A stretch of 41,762 nucleotides of DNA from an uncultured Lachnospiraceae bacterium (GCA_902767015.1 CACXFV010000026.1:1-41762); one strand, 5' to 3'. Positions 9,101 through 18,669 are shown, counted from the stretch's first letter. Notes: a model not told the origin generated them from the letters alone. Numbers and translations: made by a program.

Positions 9101-10756
9101 TATGAGCAGATACGGCAGGCAAAGGAAGAGGCAGAGTATGCCAACCAGTCAAAGTCAAGATTCTTAGCGAATATGTCTCATGAGATCAGAACACCTATCA
9201 ATACCATTATGGGTATGGATGAGCTGATTCTCCGTGAGAATACAACGGATAGGGTTGAAAAATATGCTGAAGATATCAAACAGGCTTCGGCAACGCTTTT
9301 GTCAATCGTCAATGATATTCTGGAGATTTCAAAGATTGAGTCCGGTAAAATGCATATCATAGATCAGGAGTATGATACGAATGGACTGATTTCGTCTCTT
9401 GTAACGATGATACAGGTAAGATGCGATGAAAATCAACTTGATTTCGTTGTTGATATTGATCCGGCTCTTCCGTCGAAGCTTTTGGGGGATGAGAACAGGA
9501 TTAAACAGGTTCTGTTGAACCTTCTTACGAACGCAGTAAAATATACGGAGCAGGGAAGTGTTTATTTTTCGGTCAGGGCAGATGATGTGGAGTCTGGAGA
9601 GGAAGAGGAATATATTCATATTTTATTCAGTGTCAGGGATACCGGGATTGGTATCCGGGCAGAGGATATGGAGAAGCTTTTTCAGCCCTTTGAACGATTG
9701 GAGGAGAAGAGGAACAGACATATTCAGGGAACAGGTCTTGGACTTAATATAGCAAAACAGTTCTTAGAGCTTATGGGAAGCGAGCTGAAGTGTGAAAGTG
9801 TGTATGGAGAAGGTTCGGAATTTTCTTTTGTGCTGGAACAAAAGATTGTAGAGCGAGAGCCGGTTGGCGAATTTACCAAAGTGGAGAGAAAGCCGGCAAA
9901 AGGAAAGAAAAAGAATTATGTACCACTTTTTGAGGCACCTTACGCAAGTGTACTGGTGGTGGATGACAACGCCATGAATCTGCAGGTGGCAAAGGGACTT
10001 TTAAGACCTACCGGAGTTAAAGTTGATTTGGCGGACAGTGGTGAAAAGTGTCTTAGTATGATTTATCAGAAAAAATATGATATTATTTTGTTAGACCATA
10101 TGATGCCGGGAATGGATGGCGTGCAGACACTGAAAGAAATCAGGAAGCACGACAGCGAGATTCCGGTAATCGCGCTTACGGCAAATGCGGTAACGGGAGC
10201 AAAGGAATTTTATCTGGAGGCAGGCTTTAAGGATTACCTGTCAAAACCAATTGAGCCGCATGTATTAGAAGAAATGCTGTATTCCTATCTCCCGGGTGAA
10301 TTGCTGATCAAGAAGAATCAGATAACGGATGAGCAGAGTGAAAATGTGGAAGTTCAGACGCAGACGGTCAATGGCAGTGATATAGATGAAACAGATTATG
10401 AGGAGGAAGAAGTGACAGAGGATGTCATTGATAAGCAGGTGGGTATAGAATATTCCGCAGGTGATGAGAACTTCTATAAAGAACTGTTGGGCGTATATCT
10501 TGAGCAGGCGGAGGACAAGAAGAAAGTCATGCAGCAGGCAATTGATACGAATGATATAGAGAATTATACCATTCAGGTACATTCACTTAAGAGTAATTCA
10601 AAAATGATAGGTGCAGTAAAGTTTGCTGATATGGCACTGGAGCTTGAAAAGGCAGGAAAGGCAAATGAAATCGATTATATAAAGCAACAGCATAAACCAT
10701 TGATGAAAGAATATGACAAGGTACTTAAGGAGGTACATAAAATCTTAGAGCAGTAA
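6128..10756 (+). CDS. Hybrid sensor histidine kinase: membrane domain, Reg_prop beta-propeller, Y_Y_Y, HisKA, HATPase, REC, Hpt
   Basis: This is a 1542-residue membrane phosphorelay sensor. Residues about 15-190 form a multi-span domain ([30 protein letters not shown] and following) resembling an ECF-transporter S component or LytS-like sensor. A basic linker follows, then another hydrophobic segment (about 218-232). Residues about 250-850 carry repeated two-component propeller blades ([36 protein letters not shown] and similar), then a Y_Y_Y-type beta domain to about 945 and a membrane helix at about 960-980. The kinase core has phospho-acceptor H1018 (MSHEIRTP), an N-box near 1122, G boxes DTGIG and GTGLGL, a receiver with D1323 ([11 protein letters not shown]) and an Hpt domain with H1485 (HSLKS). 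All phosphotransfer residues are present. The propeller-Y_Y_Y layout is known from glycan-sensing hybrid kinases. The ligand here is unknown. Confidence 0.92.
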   Translation: MDKEKMIKRCFFKLTWKSILIILMGVIINLAGRFLAQALILPLWLDSIGTLLSAVLLGPLAGAITGAVMNLLVSLSNSVSGWYAIVSIAVGISAGLTFPRERKRDAFSVLASSVLTGVVAVFMSTPLNLFFYKGYTGNVWGDGLVDMLARDINLKWFCSFLGEAFVDMPDKTFSMIIVMVIITIVSKMREEKTQEDKEERRSRKKQMTRRQVSHRTDMKVMLFVAVTAWIMSFDGQHVFAVDYEAEYEAVDYDTDDGLASAEINAIAQTNDGYIWAGAYSGLYRYDGSHFEKKVLDERITSVMVLFVASDGKLWIGTNDSGIACYSSDSGEVVFYSVEEGLAAASVRSICEDDRGNIYVGTVSYLSMIDGEGKVKTFDSFEKINWVKSMVYSYDGIICGVTNGGHLFFFKEGEILLEKNYEDAAGVYFTAVAYSYNGVFMVGTSTNSMVRITFDGNAITDEKQFSTENISYFNHILYDSEAGGYFLCGENGLGYSDVSGNVTVLSRDGFESSVYDVIVDYQGNVWFSSSKQGIMKLSKNPFVDIFKKAGLPSNVVNCICISGNDMYIGMDNGLHVINKETYEKKEYEFLSEFDGVRVRHIFADSAGYVWVSTYGKDGLVRIDRQHNIQCFNETTAGTVGGRFRFVTQLSDGKLLAASNMGLSYIDQGQVVDTIDETEGLTTPQILSIVEADNGDILAASDGDGIYVIRDGKIIDNIGVDDGLLTLVVLRIIRCDVGYLYITSNAIYYDDTKTVKKLNNFPYSNNYDINITDNGEAWINSSAGIYIVKLDQLIQNDKYNYTLLNHSRGFDTTLTANAWNAYVGDELLLCCTDGIREISTRTYNSFDTDYNIRINSIVGNEENIELKNGVYVIPETTNRVVIQASVLNYTLSNPLIHVYLEGADDIGVTTYQNDLSPLTFTNLPHGNYVLHIQVLDESNNEVLKEETFAIRKRAQIFEHMYFKVYLIAICGIFVAFFTWMIARIGNMAIINGQYEQIRQAKEEAEYANQSKSRFLANMSHEIRTPINTIMGMDELILRENTTDRVEKYAEDIKQASATLLSIVNDILEISKIESGKMHIIDQEYDTNGLISSLVTMIQVRCDENQLDFVVDIDPALPSKLLGDENRIKQVLLNLLTNAVKYTEQGSVYFSVRADDVESGEEEEYIHILFSVRDTGIGIRAEDMEKLFQPFERLEEKRNRHIQGTGLGLNIAKQFLELMGSELKCESVYGEGSEFSFVLEQKIVEREPVGEFTKVERKPAKGKKKNYVPLFEAPYASVLVVDDNAMNLQVAKGLLRPTGVKVDLADSGEKCLSMIYQKKYDIILLDHMMPGMDGVQTLKEIRKHDSEIPVIALTANAVTGAKEFYLEAGFKDYLSKPIEPHVLEEMLYSYLPGELLIKKNQITDEQSENVEVQTQTVNGSDIDETDYEEEEVTEDVIDKQVGIEYSAGDENFYKELLGVYLEQAEDKKKVMQQAIDTNDIENYTIQVHSLKSNSKMIGAVKFADMALELEKAGKANEIDYIKQQHKPLMKEYDKVLKEVHKILEQ

Positions 10757-10765
10757 AAATTTTTA

Positions 10766-10794
10766 TTGTTGTTATCGGGAAACTGTGGTAGAAT
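10766..10794 (+). promoter_or_regulatory. Candidate promoter for pilT
   Basis: TTGTTG (10766-10771), a 17-base spacer and TAGAAT (10789-10794), just after the kinase stop and about 105 bases before the pilT start. Confidence 0.5.
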
Positions 10795-10898
10795 TTACAT
10801 ATAGTGATTTGGTGTGCCAGGAGGATAATTGTCAGGATTTATCAAGGGTTATCCGAAGGACGCATGTGACAATGAATGTAAAGAATAAAGGAGGAAGT

Positions 10899-11945
10899 AT
10901 GCAATTAAGTGAACTGATTAAGGAAGCAAGAGAGAATAACTGTTCCGACCTGCATATCACAGCAGGAACGGCTGTTGCAGTGAGGAGATATGGTGTATTA
11001 CATATGCTTGACGAGGTTCCGACACTTGAGGAATCAGAGCGTATGATTTTTTCCATGTTAACTGAGGAAGAGATTAAAAAGGTCAAAAAGGGTATGGATC
11101 TGGATGTGGCCTATGCGGATGAGAATGGTGCCAGAGTCAGAGGTAATATTTATCATCAGAGAAATAATGTTGCGGCAAGTATCAGACTTGTGGAACCGAA
11201 TATTCCATCTTTTGAGGATTTGGGACTTCCATCAGTTGTTCGTGATCTCGCCTCTAAGAAGGACGGACTTGTTTTGATAACGGGACCGACAGGAAGCGGT
11301 AAGTCGACAACGCTTGCGTCTATGATCAATTACATCAATGAGACACAGGCAAAGCATGTTATGACGATTGAAGATCCTATTGAGTATGTATACAGGTATG
11401 GTAAATGTATGATTCACCAGCGTCAGGTAGGAAAGGATGTTCCTGATTTTGCAACTGCGCTGCGATCATGTCTCCGTGAAGATCCGGATATCATCATGGT
11501 TGGTGAGATGCGTGATTTTGAGACGATTAATGCTGCCATAACTGCGGCAGAGACAGGACATCTTGTGTTATCGACCCTTCATACAAAGAGTGCTGCACAG
11601 ACGGTAGAGAGAATCATCAGTGCGTGTCCTATTGAGGCGCAGCCTACCGTACTTACACAGTTATCTTCTGTCTTATTGGGTGTTGTGACTCAGGAGCTGG
11701 TGCCATTGATTAGTGGTGAAGGAAGAGTGGCGGCAACAGAGGTAATGCTTAACAATACTGCTGTCAGCAATCTGATCAAAGAGCGAAAGATTAATCAGAT
11801 TCAGACAGTATTACAGTCTAACTTACAGTTTGGAATGCATACGATGAATCATTCACTTTCCCAGTTGATCAGATCAATGAGAATATCAAGAGAGGAAGCA
11901 AGGTTACATACCTATGCACCTGCAGATCTTGATAAAAATTATTAG
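10899..11945 (+). CDS. pilT: PilT-type twitching-motility ATPase
   Basis: A cytoplasmic hexameric ATPase of the GspE/PilT family that powers retraction of type IV pili. At 348 residues it has the usual PilT length. The N-terminal PAS-like part has the family phrase CSDLHITAGTAVAVRRYG. The motor part has Walker A GPTGSGKST (129-137), an Asp box IEDPIEYVY, Walker B DPDIIMVGEMRD and the His box TGHLVLSTLHT. ATG 10899 is chosen because AAGGAGG lies just upstream; the in-frame extension to 10785 is not family-like. No other pilus genes are in the window, so this gene is separate from any main pilus operon. Its neighbours are cyclic di-GMP and phosphorelay genes, which fits regulated surface motility (inference). 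Confidence 0.93.
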   Translation: MQLSELIKEARENNCSDLHITAGTAVAVRRYGVLHMLDEVPTLEESERMIFSMLTEEEIKKVKKGMDLDVAYADENGARVRGNIYHQRNNVAASIRLVEPNIPSFEDLGLPSVVRDLASKKDGLVLITGPTGSGKSTTLASMINYINETQAKHVMTIEDPIEYVYRYGKCMIHQRQVGKDVPDFATALRSCLREDPDIIMVGEMRDFETINAAITAAETGHLVLSTLHTKSAAQTVERIISACPIEAQPTVLTQLSSVLLGVVTQELVPLISGEGRVAATEVMLNNTAVSNLIKERKINQIQTVLQSNLQFGMHTMNHSLSQLIRSMRISREEARLHTYAPADLDKNY

Positions 11946-11988
11946 TAACATTAGTAACCGGCTTTCGGCACGGATTTAAAATAATATA

Positions 11989-12017
11989 TTGACATTTTTA
12001 TGATTTATCAATAAAAT
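11989..12017 (+). promoter_or_regulatory. Strong promoter for the pheST T-box leader
   Basis: TTGACA (11989-11994), exactly 17 bases, then TAAAAT (12012-12017). Transcription would start near 12024, right at the base of the T-box stem I. Confidence 0.75.
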
Positions 12018-12021
12018 ATGA

Positions 12022-12261
12022 TTGACTGTGAAGATGCGTAAGTAGTATACAGAAAACATTTCAAGAGAATCATGTCATTGGCTGAAAGCATGATAATAAG
12101 CTCTGTATATGAATTTCAACATTGGAGTCTTCCATGAGAATGGATGTAGTTGCTGCATTAAAGCATGTAAGAGCGCAGATATGATAGTCATATCTGAATG
12201 TGGGTGGTACCGCGGGTAGATGATTCGTCCCATGACAGCGTTAGCTGTCATGGGATTTTTT
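12022..12261 (+). promoter_or_regulatory. T-box leader with Phe specifier, upstream of pheST
   Basis: This leader senses uncharged tRNA-Phe and allows readthrough into pheS-pheT when phenylalanyl-tRNA is low. The T-box core AATGTGGGTGGTACCGCGGG is at about 12197-12216. Its TGGT pairs with the tRNA acceptor end, consistent with an A discriminator. TATACAGA (12046-12053) pairs with TCTGTATA (12102-12109) just above the specifier loop. The loop has AGTA on its 5' side and GAATTTC on the 3' side, giving TTC (Phe) as the specifier codon. The competing terminator is listed separately. The class is well established and the identity of the downstream genes agrees with the specifier. Confidence 0.93.
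12229..12261 (+). terminator. T-box regulated terminator
   Basis: Stem CCCATGACAGC / GCTGTCATGGG with loop GTTA-like turn, followed by ATTTTTT. Its left arm overlaps the CGTCCC segment that pairs with the T-box GGG run in the antiterminator form, so the two folds exclude each other. Confidence 0.9.
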
Positions 12262-12334
12262 AGTCTATAAGAAATTATGTACTTTTTTAAGCAGAATAGT
12301 AACTGAAAGATTAGTAGAAAAAGGAGAGAAAGTA

Positions 12335-13378
12335 ATGGAAGATTTACATGAATTAAGTGAGAAGGTTTCCGCCATTAAGCAGGAAATCAAATCGGAACTT
12401 GAAAAATTGGAAAGCTCTAAAGGAGTTTATGATTACAAGAAAAGTATCCTTGACAACAAGACGGGAAAAATCGGCTCATTGATGAAGCAGATGGGAAAAG
12501 TACCGAAAGAATTGAAGGCTGATTATGGCAAAAAAGTCAATGAATTAAAAGTATGGGCTCAGAATCATTTTGATGAGCTTGATGCAAAATTCAAGGAGCA
12601 GGAGTTAAGACAGCGCTATGAGCGAGAAAAGATTGATGTGACAATGCCTGCCAAAAAGCATATTCATGGTAATTTACATCCTGTCACGCAGGTGACGAAC
12701 CAGTTGATTGATATTTTTGCTTCCATGGGATTTGAAATCTATGAGGGTTCAGAAATCGAGACGGACTATTATAATTTTACCGCACTCAATACACCACAGG
12801 ATCACCCGGCAAGAGATATGCAGGATACATTTTACCTTTCGCCGGAATTTTTACTTCGCACACAGACGTCAGCAGGACAGATTCATGTTATGGAGGAGAA
12901 GAAACCGCCTATCAAGATTATATCACCGGGTAAGGTATTCCGCTCTGATGATGATGCCACGCATTCACCGATGTTTACACAGATGGAGGGGCTGGTGGTT
13001 GATAGAGGAATTACACTGGGAGATTTAAAGGGAATGCTAGACGAGATTGTAAGGAAGATATTTGGAGAGGGAACCACGACAAGATTGCGCCCATCGTATT
13101 TTCCGTTTACAGAGCCGTCAGTGGAGGTCGATGTCAGTTGTTTCCAGTGTGGAGGCTGTGGATGCAATCTCTGTAAGGGGACAGGCTGGATTGAGGTATT
13201 GGGAGCAGGTGTCGTCAATAACAAAGTATTAGAGGGCTGTGGTATTGACACGGAACAATACAGTGGTTTTGCCTTTGGCGTGGGATTGGAACGTATTGCG
13301 ATGCTGAAATACGGTTTTAATAATATCAAATTATTGTTTGAATCAGACTTAAGAGTCCTTAACCAGATTGATGACTGA
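12335..13378 (+). CDS. pheS: Phenylalanyl-tRNA synthetase alpha subunit
   Basis: This is the catalytic subunit of the alpha2-beta2 PheRS, which charges tRNA-Phe in the cytoplasm. At 347 residues it is full length. Residues 1-90 are the N-terminal coiled coil that grips tRNA. The class II core begins near 105 ([21 protein letters not shown]), has motif 2 around [24 protein letters not shown], the cysteine-containing [26 protein letters not shown] region, and motif 3 [17 protein letters not shown]. The start has AAAGGAGAG upstream. pheT follows after about 55 bases in the same transcription unit under T-box control. The extra Cys cluster (CxxCGCxxC-like) is a feature seen in many PheS proteins. 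Confidence 0.97.
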   Translation: MEDLHELSEKVSAIKQEIKSELEKLESSKGVYDYKKSILDNKTGKIGSLMKQMGKVPKELKADYGKKVNELKVWAQNHFDELDAKFKEQELRQRYEREKIDVTMPAKKHIHGNLHPVTQVTNQLIDIFASMGFEIYEGSEIETDYYNFTALNTPQDHPARDMQDTFYLSPEFLLRTQTSAGQIHVMEEKKPPIKIISPGKVFRSDDDATHSPMFTQMEGLVVDRGITLGDLKGMLDEIVRKIFGEGTTTRLRPSYFPFTEPSVEVDVSCFQCGGCGCNLCKGTGWIEVLGAGVVNNKVLEGCGIDTEQYSGFAFGVGLERIAMLKYGFNNIKLLFESDLRVLNQIDD

Positions 13379-13433
13379 TGATTGATAGAGAATTGAACGG
13401 AATTTTAAGAGAAGGAAAGGAAGGTTGAAACAG

Positions 13434-15854
13434 ATGTTAGTACCTTTGAGTTGGTTAAAAGAATATGTAGAGATAGATTGTACACCACAGGAATTGCAGG
13501 ACAAGTTATTCTCATGTGGCTTTGAAGTTGAAGAGCTTACGGAGGTGGGAAAGGACATCAGTAAGGTTGTAGTAGGTCTTGTGGAGGAATGTGAGCCGAT
13601 TCCTGATACACACTTAAGTCTCTGCAAGGTTAATGCAGGAGAGCACGGAACCTTTCAGATATGCTGTGGAGCGGATAATGTGCATGCAGGGGGAAAGTAT
13701 CCTCTTGCGCTGATTGGCGCTACTGTGTATGCAACAGCAAAGGACCATAAAACAATTGAAGGTGTCATGGAAATCAGACAAGGGAAGCTGCGCGGCTATG
13801 ATTCTTTTGGTATGTTATGCTCCGGAACCGAGCTTGGTCTTAATGATAATCTGTATCCGCAAGCAGGTTATAATGGTCTTTTGGTATTGCCACAGGAGGC
13901 AGAGCCGGGGGCAGATGTAAAACCGATGCTGGGACTGGATGACTGGATTTTTGATATTGCAATTACTGCCAACAGACCGGATTGTCAGAGTATCTTCGGT
14001 ATTGCGCGGGAAGTGGCGGCTGTTCTTGCAAAGGAATTAAAAGAGCCGGCACTTGATTTTACTGAGACAGAAGTGAAAAAAGAAGGATTTTCAGTTAATG
14101 TCAGTGCAGGTGATATATGTCCGAGATATATTGCACATTATGTGTATGATGTAAAGATAGGTGAGTCCCCTGACTGGATGAAGAGACGTCTGGCACTTGT
14201 GGGAATAGATGCCATCTCCAATGTAGTAGATATCACGAACTATATCTTGAAAGAGTTGGGGCAGCCGATGCATGCGTTTGATGACTCATACCTGAAGGGA
14301 AATGAGATTAACGTGCGCAGGGCAGGAGACGGAGAGAAGATTGTCACACTAGATGGCAAGGAATTTGAACTTAATGAGGAGAATCTGGTGATATGCGATA
14401 AGGAAAAGCCGGTGGCTTTGGCAGGTATCATGGGTGGTCTTAATTCGGAGATACTTGATACGACGACAGAGGTAATGTTCGAATCGGCAAAATTTGCCCG
14501 TGACAATATCCGCAAGAGCTCCAGAGCACTTGGCCAGTCCTCTGATTCCAGTGCGAGATTTGCAAAGGGTGTCAATGAGTATACCACAGTGATGGCAATG
14601 AAGAGAGCCCTCCATCTAATTGAGGAGCTTGATTGCGGAAAGGTTTCCTCTACTCATATTGATGTCAATGCGGGTAATTCCATTGAACCACAGGAGATGA
14701 CGGTCAGTGTCAGTAAGGTTAACGCAGTGTTGGGAATCACTGTTCCTGATGAGGAGATTGTAAGCATCCTCAAAAATCTGGACTTTGCACCGGAATTAAA
14801 TGGGGATGAACTGAAATTAAAGATTCCTGCTTACAGGGAGGATATGGAATCTTATCCGGATGTGGCAGAAGAAGTAATCCGTATGTATGGTTATGAGCAT
14901 GTTGTTCCTACCTTTATGCCGACAGCAGAGGTGACACTGGGAGGCAGAAATTTAAAACAGAAGACAGAATTGCAGATTAAGAAGGCACTGTGCAGTGCAG
15001 GCGCTTATGAGGGTATTCACTATTCCTTTACTTCACCGGCAGATTTTGAATTGTTACGACTCAAGCCGGATGCGAAAGAACGTAAGGCAATCAGGATTAT
15101 GAATCCGATTAATGAAGATTTGTCTGTCATGAGAACAACCCTTGTGGCACAAATGTTACATGCTATTTCACGCAACCAGAAGAGAGGAACTTTGGAAGGA
15201 AGAATTTTTGAGCTTGGCAAGATTTTTATTCCGGAGGAATTACCTATTAGAAACTATCCTGAGGAGAGGGAGACAATTTGTATTGGTGTGTTTGGAGAAA
15301 ATGAAGATTTCTTTACATTAAAGGGGCTTACCCAGACAGTGGCTGATACACTCTCCATTGAGTTTACTTATGAGGCAGACCATAAGCCGTTCCTTCATCC
15401 TTACCAGACAGCCACAATTCTTTGTGACGGAGAGGCGGTAGGCTATCTCGGCAAGCTGGCTTATGAGATTCAGGATGAGCTTGACATGAGGGTTCCGGCC
15501 TATGTGGCTGAAATTAATCTGAAGGCACTTACCAAATATTATGGAAAGTCACCAGTGTATCAGCCATTGCCGAAATTTGCAGTGGAGAACAGAGACCTGG
15601 CGTTGGTAATGGACAAAGAAATTACCTGTGCTCAGGTGGAGAGAGTGATATTCGAGACCTGTGATTATATTACCAGTGTCAAATTGTTTGATGTCTATGA
15701 GGGAGTACAGCTGCCTCCGAAGAAAAAGAGTATGGCATTTACGGTAGTATTCACACCGAAGGACGAAGAATTTAAGGCAGAAATGATAGATGGATTTGTG
15801 AGTGATATCCTTAAAAATCTTGGTGAAAAGTATGGCGTTGTGCTTCGTGCATAG
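13434..15854 (+). CDS. pheT: Phenylalanyl-tRNA synthetase beta subunit
   Basis: The large subunit of PheRS carries tRNA recognition and editing. From ATG 13434 it is 806 residues, normal for the family. The order is an N-terminal segment LVPLSWLKEYVEID, a tRNA-binding OB domain (about 40-150, with ICCGADNVHAGGKYPLALIGA), the B3/B4 editing domain (about 210-385, with ALAGIMGG), B5 (about 400-475, SYPDVAEEVIRMYGYE at its end), the inactive catalytic-like domain, and the C-terminal anticodon-binding FDX-ACB domain (about 710-806, FAVENRDLALVMDKEITCAQVE). An in-frame TTG at 13425 would add MKQ; I prefer the ATG with AGGAAGG upstream at nine bases. Confidence 0.96.
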   Translation: MLVPLSWLKEYVEIDCTPQELQDKLFSCGFEVEELTEVGKDISKVVVGLVEECEPIPDTHLSLCKVNAGEHGTFQICCGADNVHAGGKYPLALIGATVYATAKDHKTIEGVMEIRQGKLRGYDSFGMLCSGTELGLNDNLYPQAGYNGLLVLPQEAEPGADVKPMLGLDDWIFDIAITANRPDCQSIFGIAREVAAVLAKELKEPALDFTETEVKKEGFSVNVSAGDICPRYIAHYVYDVKIGESPDWMKRRLALVGIDAISNVVDITNYILKELGQPMHAFDDSYLKGNEINVRRAGDGEKIVTLDGKEFELNEENLVICDKEKPVALAGIMGGLNSEILDTTTEVMFESAKFARDNIRKSSRALGQSSDSSARFAKGVNEYTTVMAMKRALHLIEELDCGKVSSTHIDVNAGNSIEPQEMTVSVSKVNAVLGITVPDEEIVSILKNLDFAPELNGDELKLKIPAYREDMESYPDVAEEVIRMYGYEHVVPTFMPTAEVTLGGRNLKQKTELQIKKALCSAGAYEGIHYSFTSPADFELLRLKPDAKERKAIRIMNPINEDLSVMRTTLVAQMLHAISRNQKRGTLEGRIFELGKIFIPEELPIRNYPEERETICIGVFGENEDFFTLKGLTQTVADTLSIEFTYEADHKPFLHPYQTATILCDGEAVGYLGKLAYEIQDELDMRVPAYVAEINLKALTKYYGKSPVYQPLPKFAVENRDLALVMDKEITCAQVERVIFETCDYITSVKLFDVYEGVQLPPKKKSMAFTVVFTPKDEEFKAEMIDGFVSDILKNLGEKYGVVLRA

Positions 15855-15916
15855 TATATTTTGCGAATGGCGCGTCTGGACTGTTACTAGTATATTGCAT
15901 GGGAATGGAGAAAAGT

Positions 15917-17449
15917 ATGATAAAAATTGAAGAATACAGAGGACATATAAGAAACTGGCGGGCTTTGTGCGGGGAACTTGCATTAGATGATGCGCTGCCA
16001 AGAGAAGAAAGGGAAAAGCAGATTATTTGGTCAGCATATCAAAAATGGGGAAAGGACATGGCAAATCATATGCATGGTATGTTTGCCTTTGCCCTGTATG
16101 ATGACAGTGAGGACAAGGTGTTCTGTCTGCGGGACCAGTTTGGAACAAAGCCGTTTTATTATTATCTGACGCAGGATAACCGGCTTTTGTATGGAACAAC
16201 TATTCAAAGGATTATGGAGCAGGAGGGTTTTATAAAGGAACTGAATCCGAAGATGCTGCAGTTGTATTTAAGTCTTACCTATGTGGCCGGAGAAGACACC
16301 TTTTTTAAAGGAGTGAAAAAGCTTATGCCGGGATGCTGTCTCGAATGGCAAAATGGCGTGCTGCACATTGAAAGATACTGGGAGCCGGAGTTTCATCCGG
16401 ATAACAGTAAGACACTGGAAGACTGGGCTGACGAAATCCATACTACTTTAAAAAATATTTTTCCGGAGGTTAAGGAAGAGGGGGAAGTGGCAGAATCCTT
16501 TCTGTCCGGCGGTGTGGATTCCTCCTATGTGCTTGCTATGTCAGATGCACAGATGACAGATTCCTGTGGCTATGATGATGAGAGATTCGATGAGTCAGGA
16601 CTGGCAAAACAGACAGCAGATATTCTCGGACGGAAAAATGCAAGATGTAGAATTACACCGGAGCAATTCTTTGCAGAGGTACCATATGTGATGAAGCACA
16701 TGGAGCAGCCTCTGGGTGATGCATCGGCTATAGTTTTTTCAATTGCGTGTAAGGAGACAGCAAAGCACACGAAACTGTGCTATTCCGGCGAGGGTTCGGA
16801 TGAATTTTTTGGCGGATATAATATGTATCGCAATGCAAAACGGTATGGCGACAATCTGAAGAACTTTTATGTGGGAAATACCAATATCATGAAGGAAGAG
16901 GAGAAGAAGGAAATTCTGCAGGAATATGATGAAACCGTTCTTCCGATTCATCTGGTAAAGGAAATATATGAAAAGACAGAGGGCTTGGATCCATTGACAA
17001 AAATGTCGGATGTGGATATACAGATATGGCTTGAGGGAGATATTTACCTCAATGTGGATAAAATGAGCAAGGCGGCAGGTTTGGAGATCAGAATGCCGCT
17101 GACAGATACAAGAATGTTTGACATTGCTTCCAGAATGCCGTCTGAGTATAAGGTAAATGAAGAACAGAATAAGGTTGCTTTCAGAACGGCAGCAGCAAAG
17201 GTACTTCCGGAGAAAATTGCATTCAGAAAGAAACTGGGATTCATTGTGCCAATCCGTATCTGGATGGCAGATGAAAGATACAATCAGGATGTACGTGAAA
17301 AGTTTAACAGTGATACTGCTGCAAAATTTTTCAGGCTTGATAAGATTAACGCTATATGGAATGATTATGTCGGCGGCAATTCGGACAATTGGAGAAAAGT
17401 TTGGACGATATATACCTTCTTAGTATGGTATGAAGAATATTTTAAATAA
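15917..17449 (+). CDS. Asparagine synthetase-like protein lacking the N-terminal glutaminase nucleophile
   Basis: The C-terminal half is a standard AsnB synthetase domain: PP-loop SGGVDSS (197-203), SGEGSDEFFGGY (from 290), then MSKAAGLEIRMPLTDTRM and FRKKLGFIVPIRIWM. The N-terminal Ntn-type domain is cut short. The protein opens at MIKIEEYRGHIRNWRALC, which aligns with the EIYNYRELR region of AsnB, so the MCGI nucleophile and the RGPD segment are absent. The later parts remain (MHGMFAFALYDDSEDKVFCLRDQFGTKPFYY). Only 62 bases separate the start from pheT, so the missing 50 residues are not simply in another frame nearby. GGAG sits six bases before ATG 15917. Ammonia-dependent asparagine synthesis, or amidation of another carboxylate, is inferred. 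Two aminotransferase genes follow immediately. Confidence 0.85.
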   Translation: MIKIEEYRGHIRNWRALCGELALDDALPREEREKQIIWSAYQKWGKDMANHMHGMFAFALYDDSEDKVFCLRDQFGTKPFYYYLTQDNRLLYGTTIQRIMEQEGFIKELNPKMLQLYLSLTYVAGEDTFFKGVKKLMPGCCLEWQNGVLHIERYWEPEFHPDNSKTLEDWADEIHTTLKNIFPEVKEEGEVAESFLSGGVDSSYVLAMSDAQMTDSCGYDDERFDESGLAKQTADILGRKNARCRITPEQFFAEVPYVMKHMEQPLGDASAIVFSIACKETAKHTKLCYSGEGSDEFFGGYNMYRNAKRYGDNLKNFYVGNTNIMKEEEKKEILQEYDETVLPIHLVKEIYEKTEGLDPLTKMSDVDIQIWLEGDIYLNVDKMSKAAGLEIRMPLTDTRMFDIASRMPSEYKVNEEQNKVAFRTAAAKVLPEKIAFRKKLGFIVPIRIWMADERYNQDVREKFNSDTAAKFFRLDKINAIWNDYVGGNSDNWRKVWTIYTFLVWYEEYFK

Positions 17450-17465
17450 GAAAGGAAGTAAAAAG

Positions 17466-18659
17466 ATGATTTCAGAAAAAATGAAAAGCTTTGTGGAGGG
17501 CAGTTCTGTCATCAGAGCAATGTTTGAAGAGGGAAAGAAGTTAGCCAATGAATATGGCGCTGATAAGGTCTATGATTTCAGTCTTGGCAATCCGAATGTT
17601 CCGGCACCGGTTGAAGTGAATCAGGCGATTAAAGACATTGTCGATTCTGAGGATAGTGTATTAATTCATGGATATATGAGTAATTCGGGATATGAAGAGG
17701 TAAGAAAAGCGATTGCCGAAAATATTAATAAAAGATTTGAGACGAATTTTGATGAGACCAATATCGTAATGACAGTAGGGGCAGCAGGGGGTCTGAATGT
17801 TATTCTTAAATCCATTCTTAATCCGGGAGATGAGGTAATTGTCTTTGCACCATATTTTGGGGAATATCGTTCTTATGTGGGCAATTACGATGGCGAGATT
17901 GTGGTGGTGCCGGCAGATTTAAGAGACTTTCAGTTGAATCTGGCAGAATTTGAAAAGCTGATTACTGTTAAGACAAAAGCAGTCATCATTAATAATCCCA
18001 ATAATCCGTCGGGAACCGTCTATTCTGAACAAACGATACTTGAACTTTCAAAGATTCTTAACCAAAAACAGGAGGAATTGGGAACGGATATCTATCTGAT
18101 ATCGGATGAGCCTTACAGAGAGCTTGTATATGATGGTGTGGAGGTGGTGTACCTGCCAAAGTATTATGATAATACCATCGTAGGATATTCGTACAGTAAG
18201 TCACTTTCCTTGCCGGGAGAGCGTATCGGATACCTTGTGATTCCGGATGAGGCGACGGACAGCGAACAATTGAAGGCGGCGGCTAATGTTGCTACCAGAA
18301 TACTGGGCTTTGTCAATGCGCCGTCACTGATGCAGAGGGTCATTGCAAAGTGTCTTGAGGTAGAGGTTGATGTCACGCCATATAATAGAAACAGAGAGCT
18401 TTTATATAACAGCCTTGTAGAGTACGGTTACGAATGTGTAAAGCCACAGGGAGCTTTCTATATGTTTGTCAAAACACCTGTTGGAGAAAATATCTTTGTT
18501 CAGGCAGCAAAGAAGTATCATATACTGGTGGTTCCGGGAAGCTCATTTGCTTGTCCGGGATATGTAAGAATTGCGTATTGTGTTTCTTATGACACGATAA
18601 AAAATTCACTGCCCGGTTTTCAGGAATTGGCAAAGCAGTTTGGACTGATGATAGAATAA
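17466..18659 (+). CDS. PLP-dependent aminotransferase, class I/II (AspC-like)
   Basis: A cytoplasmic fold-type I aminotransferase of 397 residues, close to aspartate and aromatic aminotransferases. Typical elements: DFSLGNPNVPAP near the N-terminus, TVGAAGGLNVILKSILNPGDEVIVFAPYF, INNPNNPSGTVYS with the conserved Asn-Pro, YLISDEPYREL with the PLP-ring Asp, and SYSKSLSLPGERIGYLV holding the Schiff-base Lys; VPGSSFACPGYVRIAYC is the arginine region near the end. GAAAGGAAG precedes ATG 17466, 16 bases after the upstream stop; a longer frame from 17430 would overlap the synthetase gene. It is tightly linked to the asparagine-synthetase-like gene and the HisC-like gene, so a shared small amino-acid pathway is likely. 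The substrate is not determined by sequence. Confidence 0.9.
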   Translation: MISEKMKSFVEGSSVIRAMFEEGKKLANEYGADKVYDFSLGNPNVPAPVEVNQAIKDIVDSEDSVLIHGYMSNSGYEEVRKAIAENINKRFETNFDETNIVMTVGAAGGLNVILKSILNPGDEVIVFAPYFGEYRSYVGNYDGEIVVVPADLRDFQLNLAEFEKLITVKTKAVIINNPNNPSGTVYSEQTILELSKILNQKQEELGTDIYLISDEPYRELVYDGVEVVYLPKYYDNTIVGYSYSKSLSLPGERIGYLVIPDEATDSEQLKAAANVATRILGFVNAPSLMQRVIAKCLEVEVDVTPYNRNRELLYNSLVEYGYECVKPQGAFYMFVKTPVGENIFVQAAKKYHILVVPGSSFACPGYVRIAYCVSYDTIKNSLPGFQELAKQFGLMIE

Positions 18660-18669
18660 GGAGATTATT

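Noticed and set aside
10785-10898. N-terminal extension of pilT by 38 residues
   Set aside because: It covers the promoter and leader, has no ribosome site, and the family start fits ATG 10899 with AAGGAGG before it.
12022-12051. TTGACT ... TATACA as the pheST promoter
   Set aside because: TATACA is part of T-box stem I (pairs with TCTGTATA at 12102-12109). The better promoter TTGACA-17-TAAAAT lies just upstream and starts transcription at the base of the leader.
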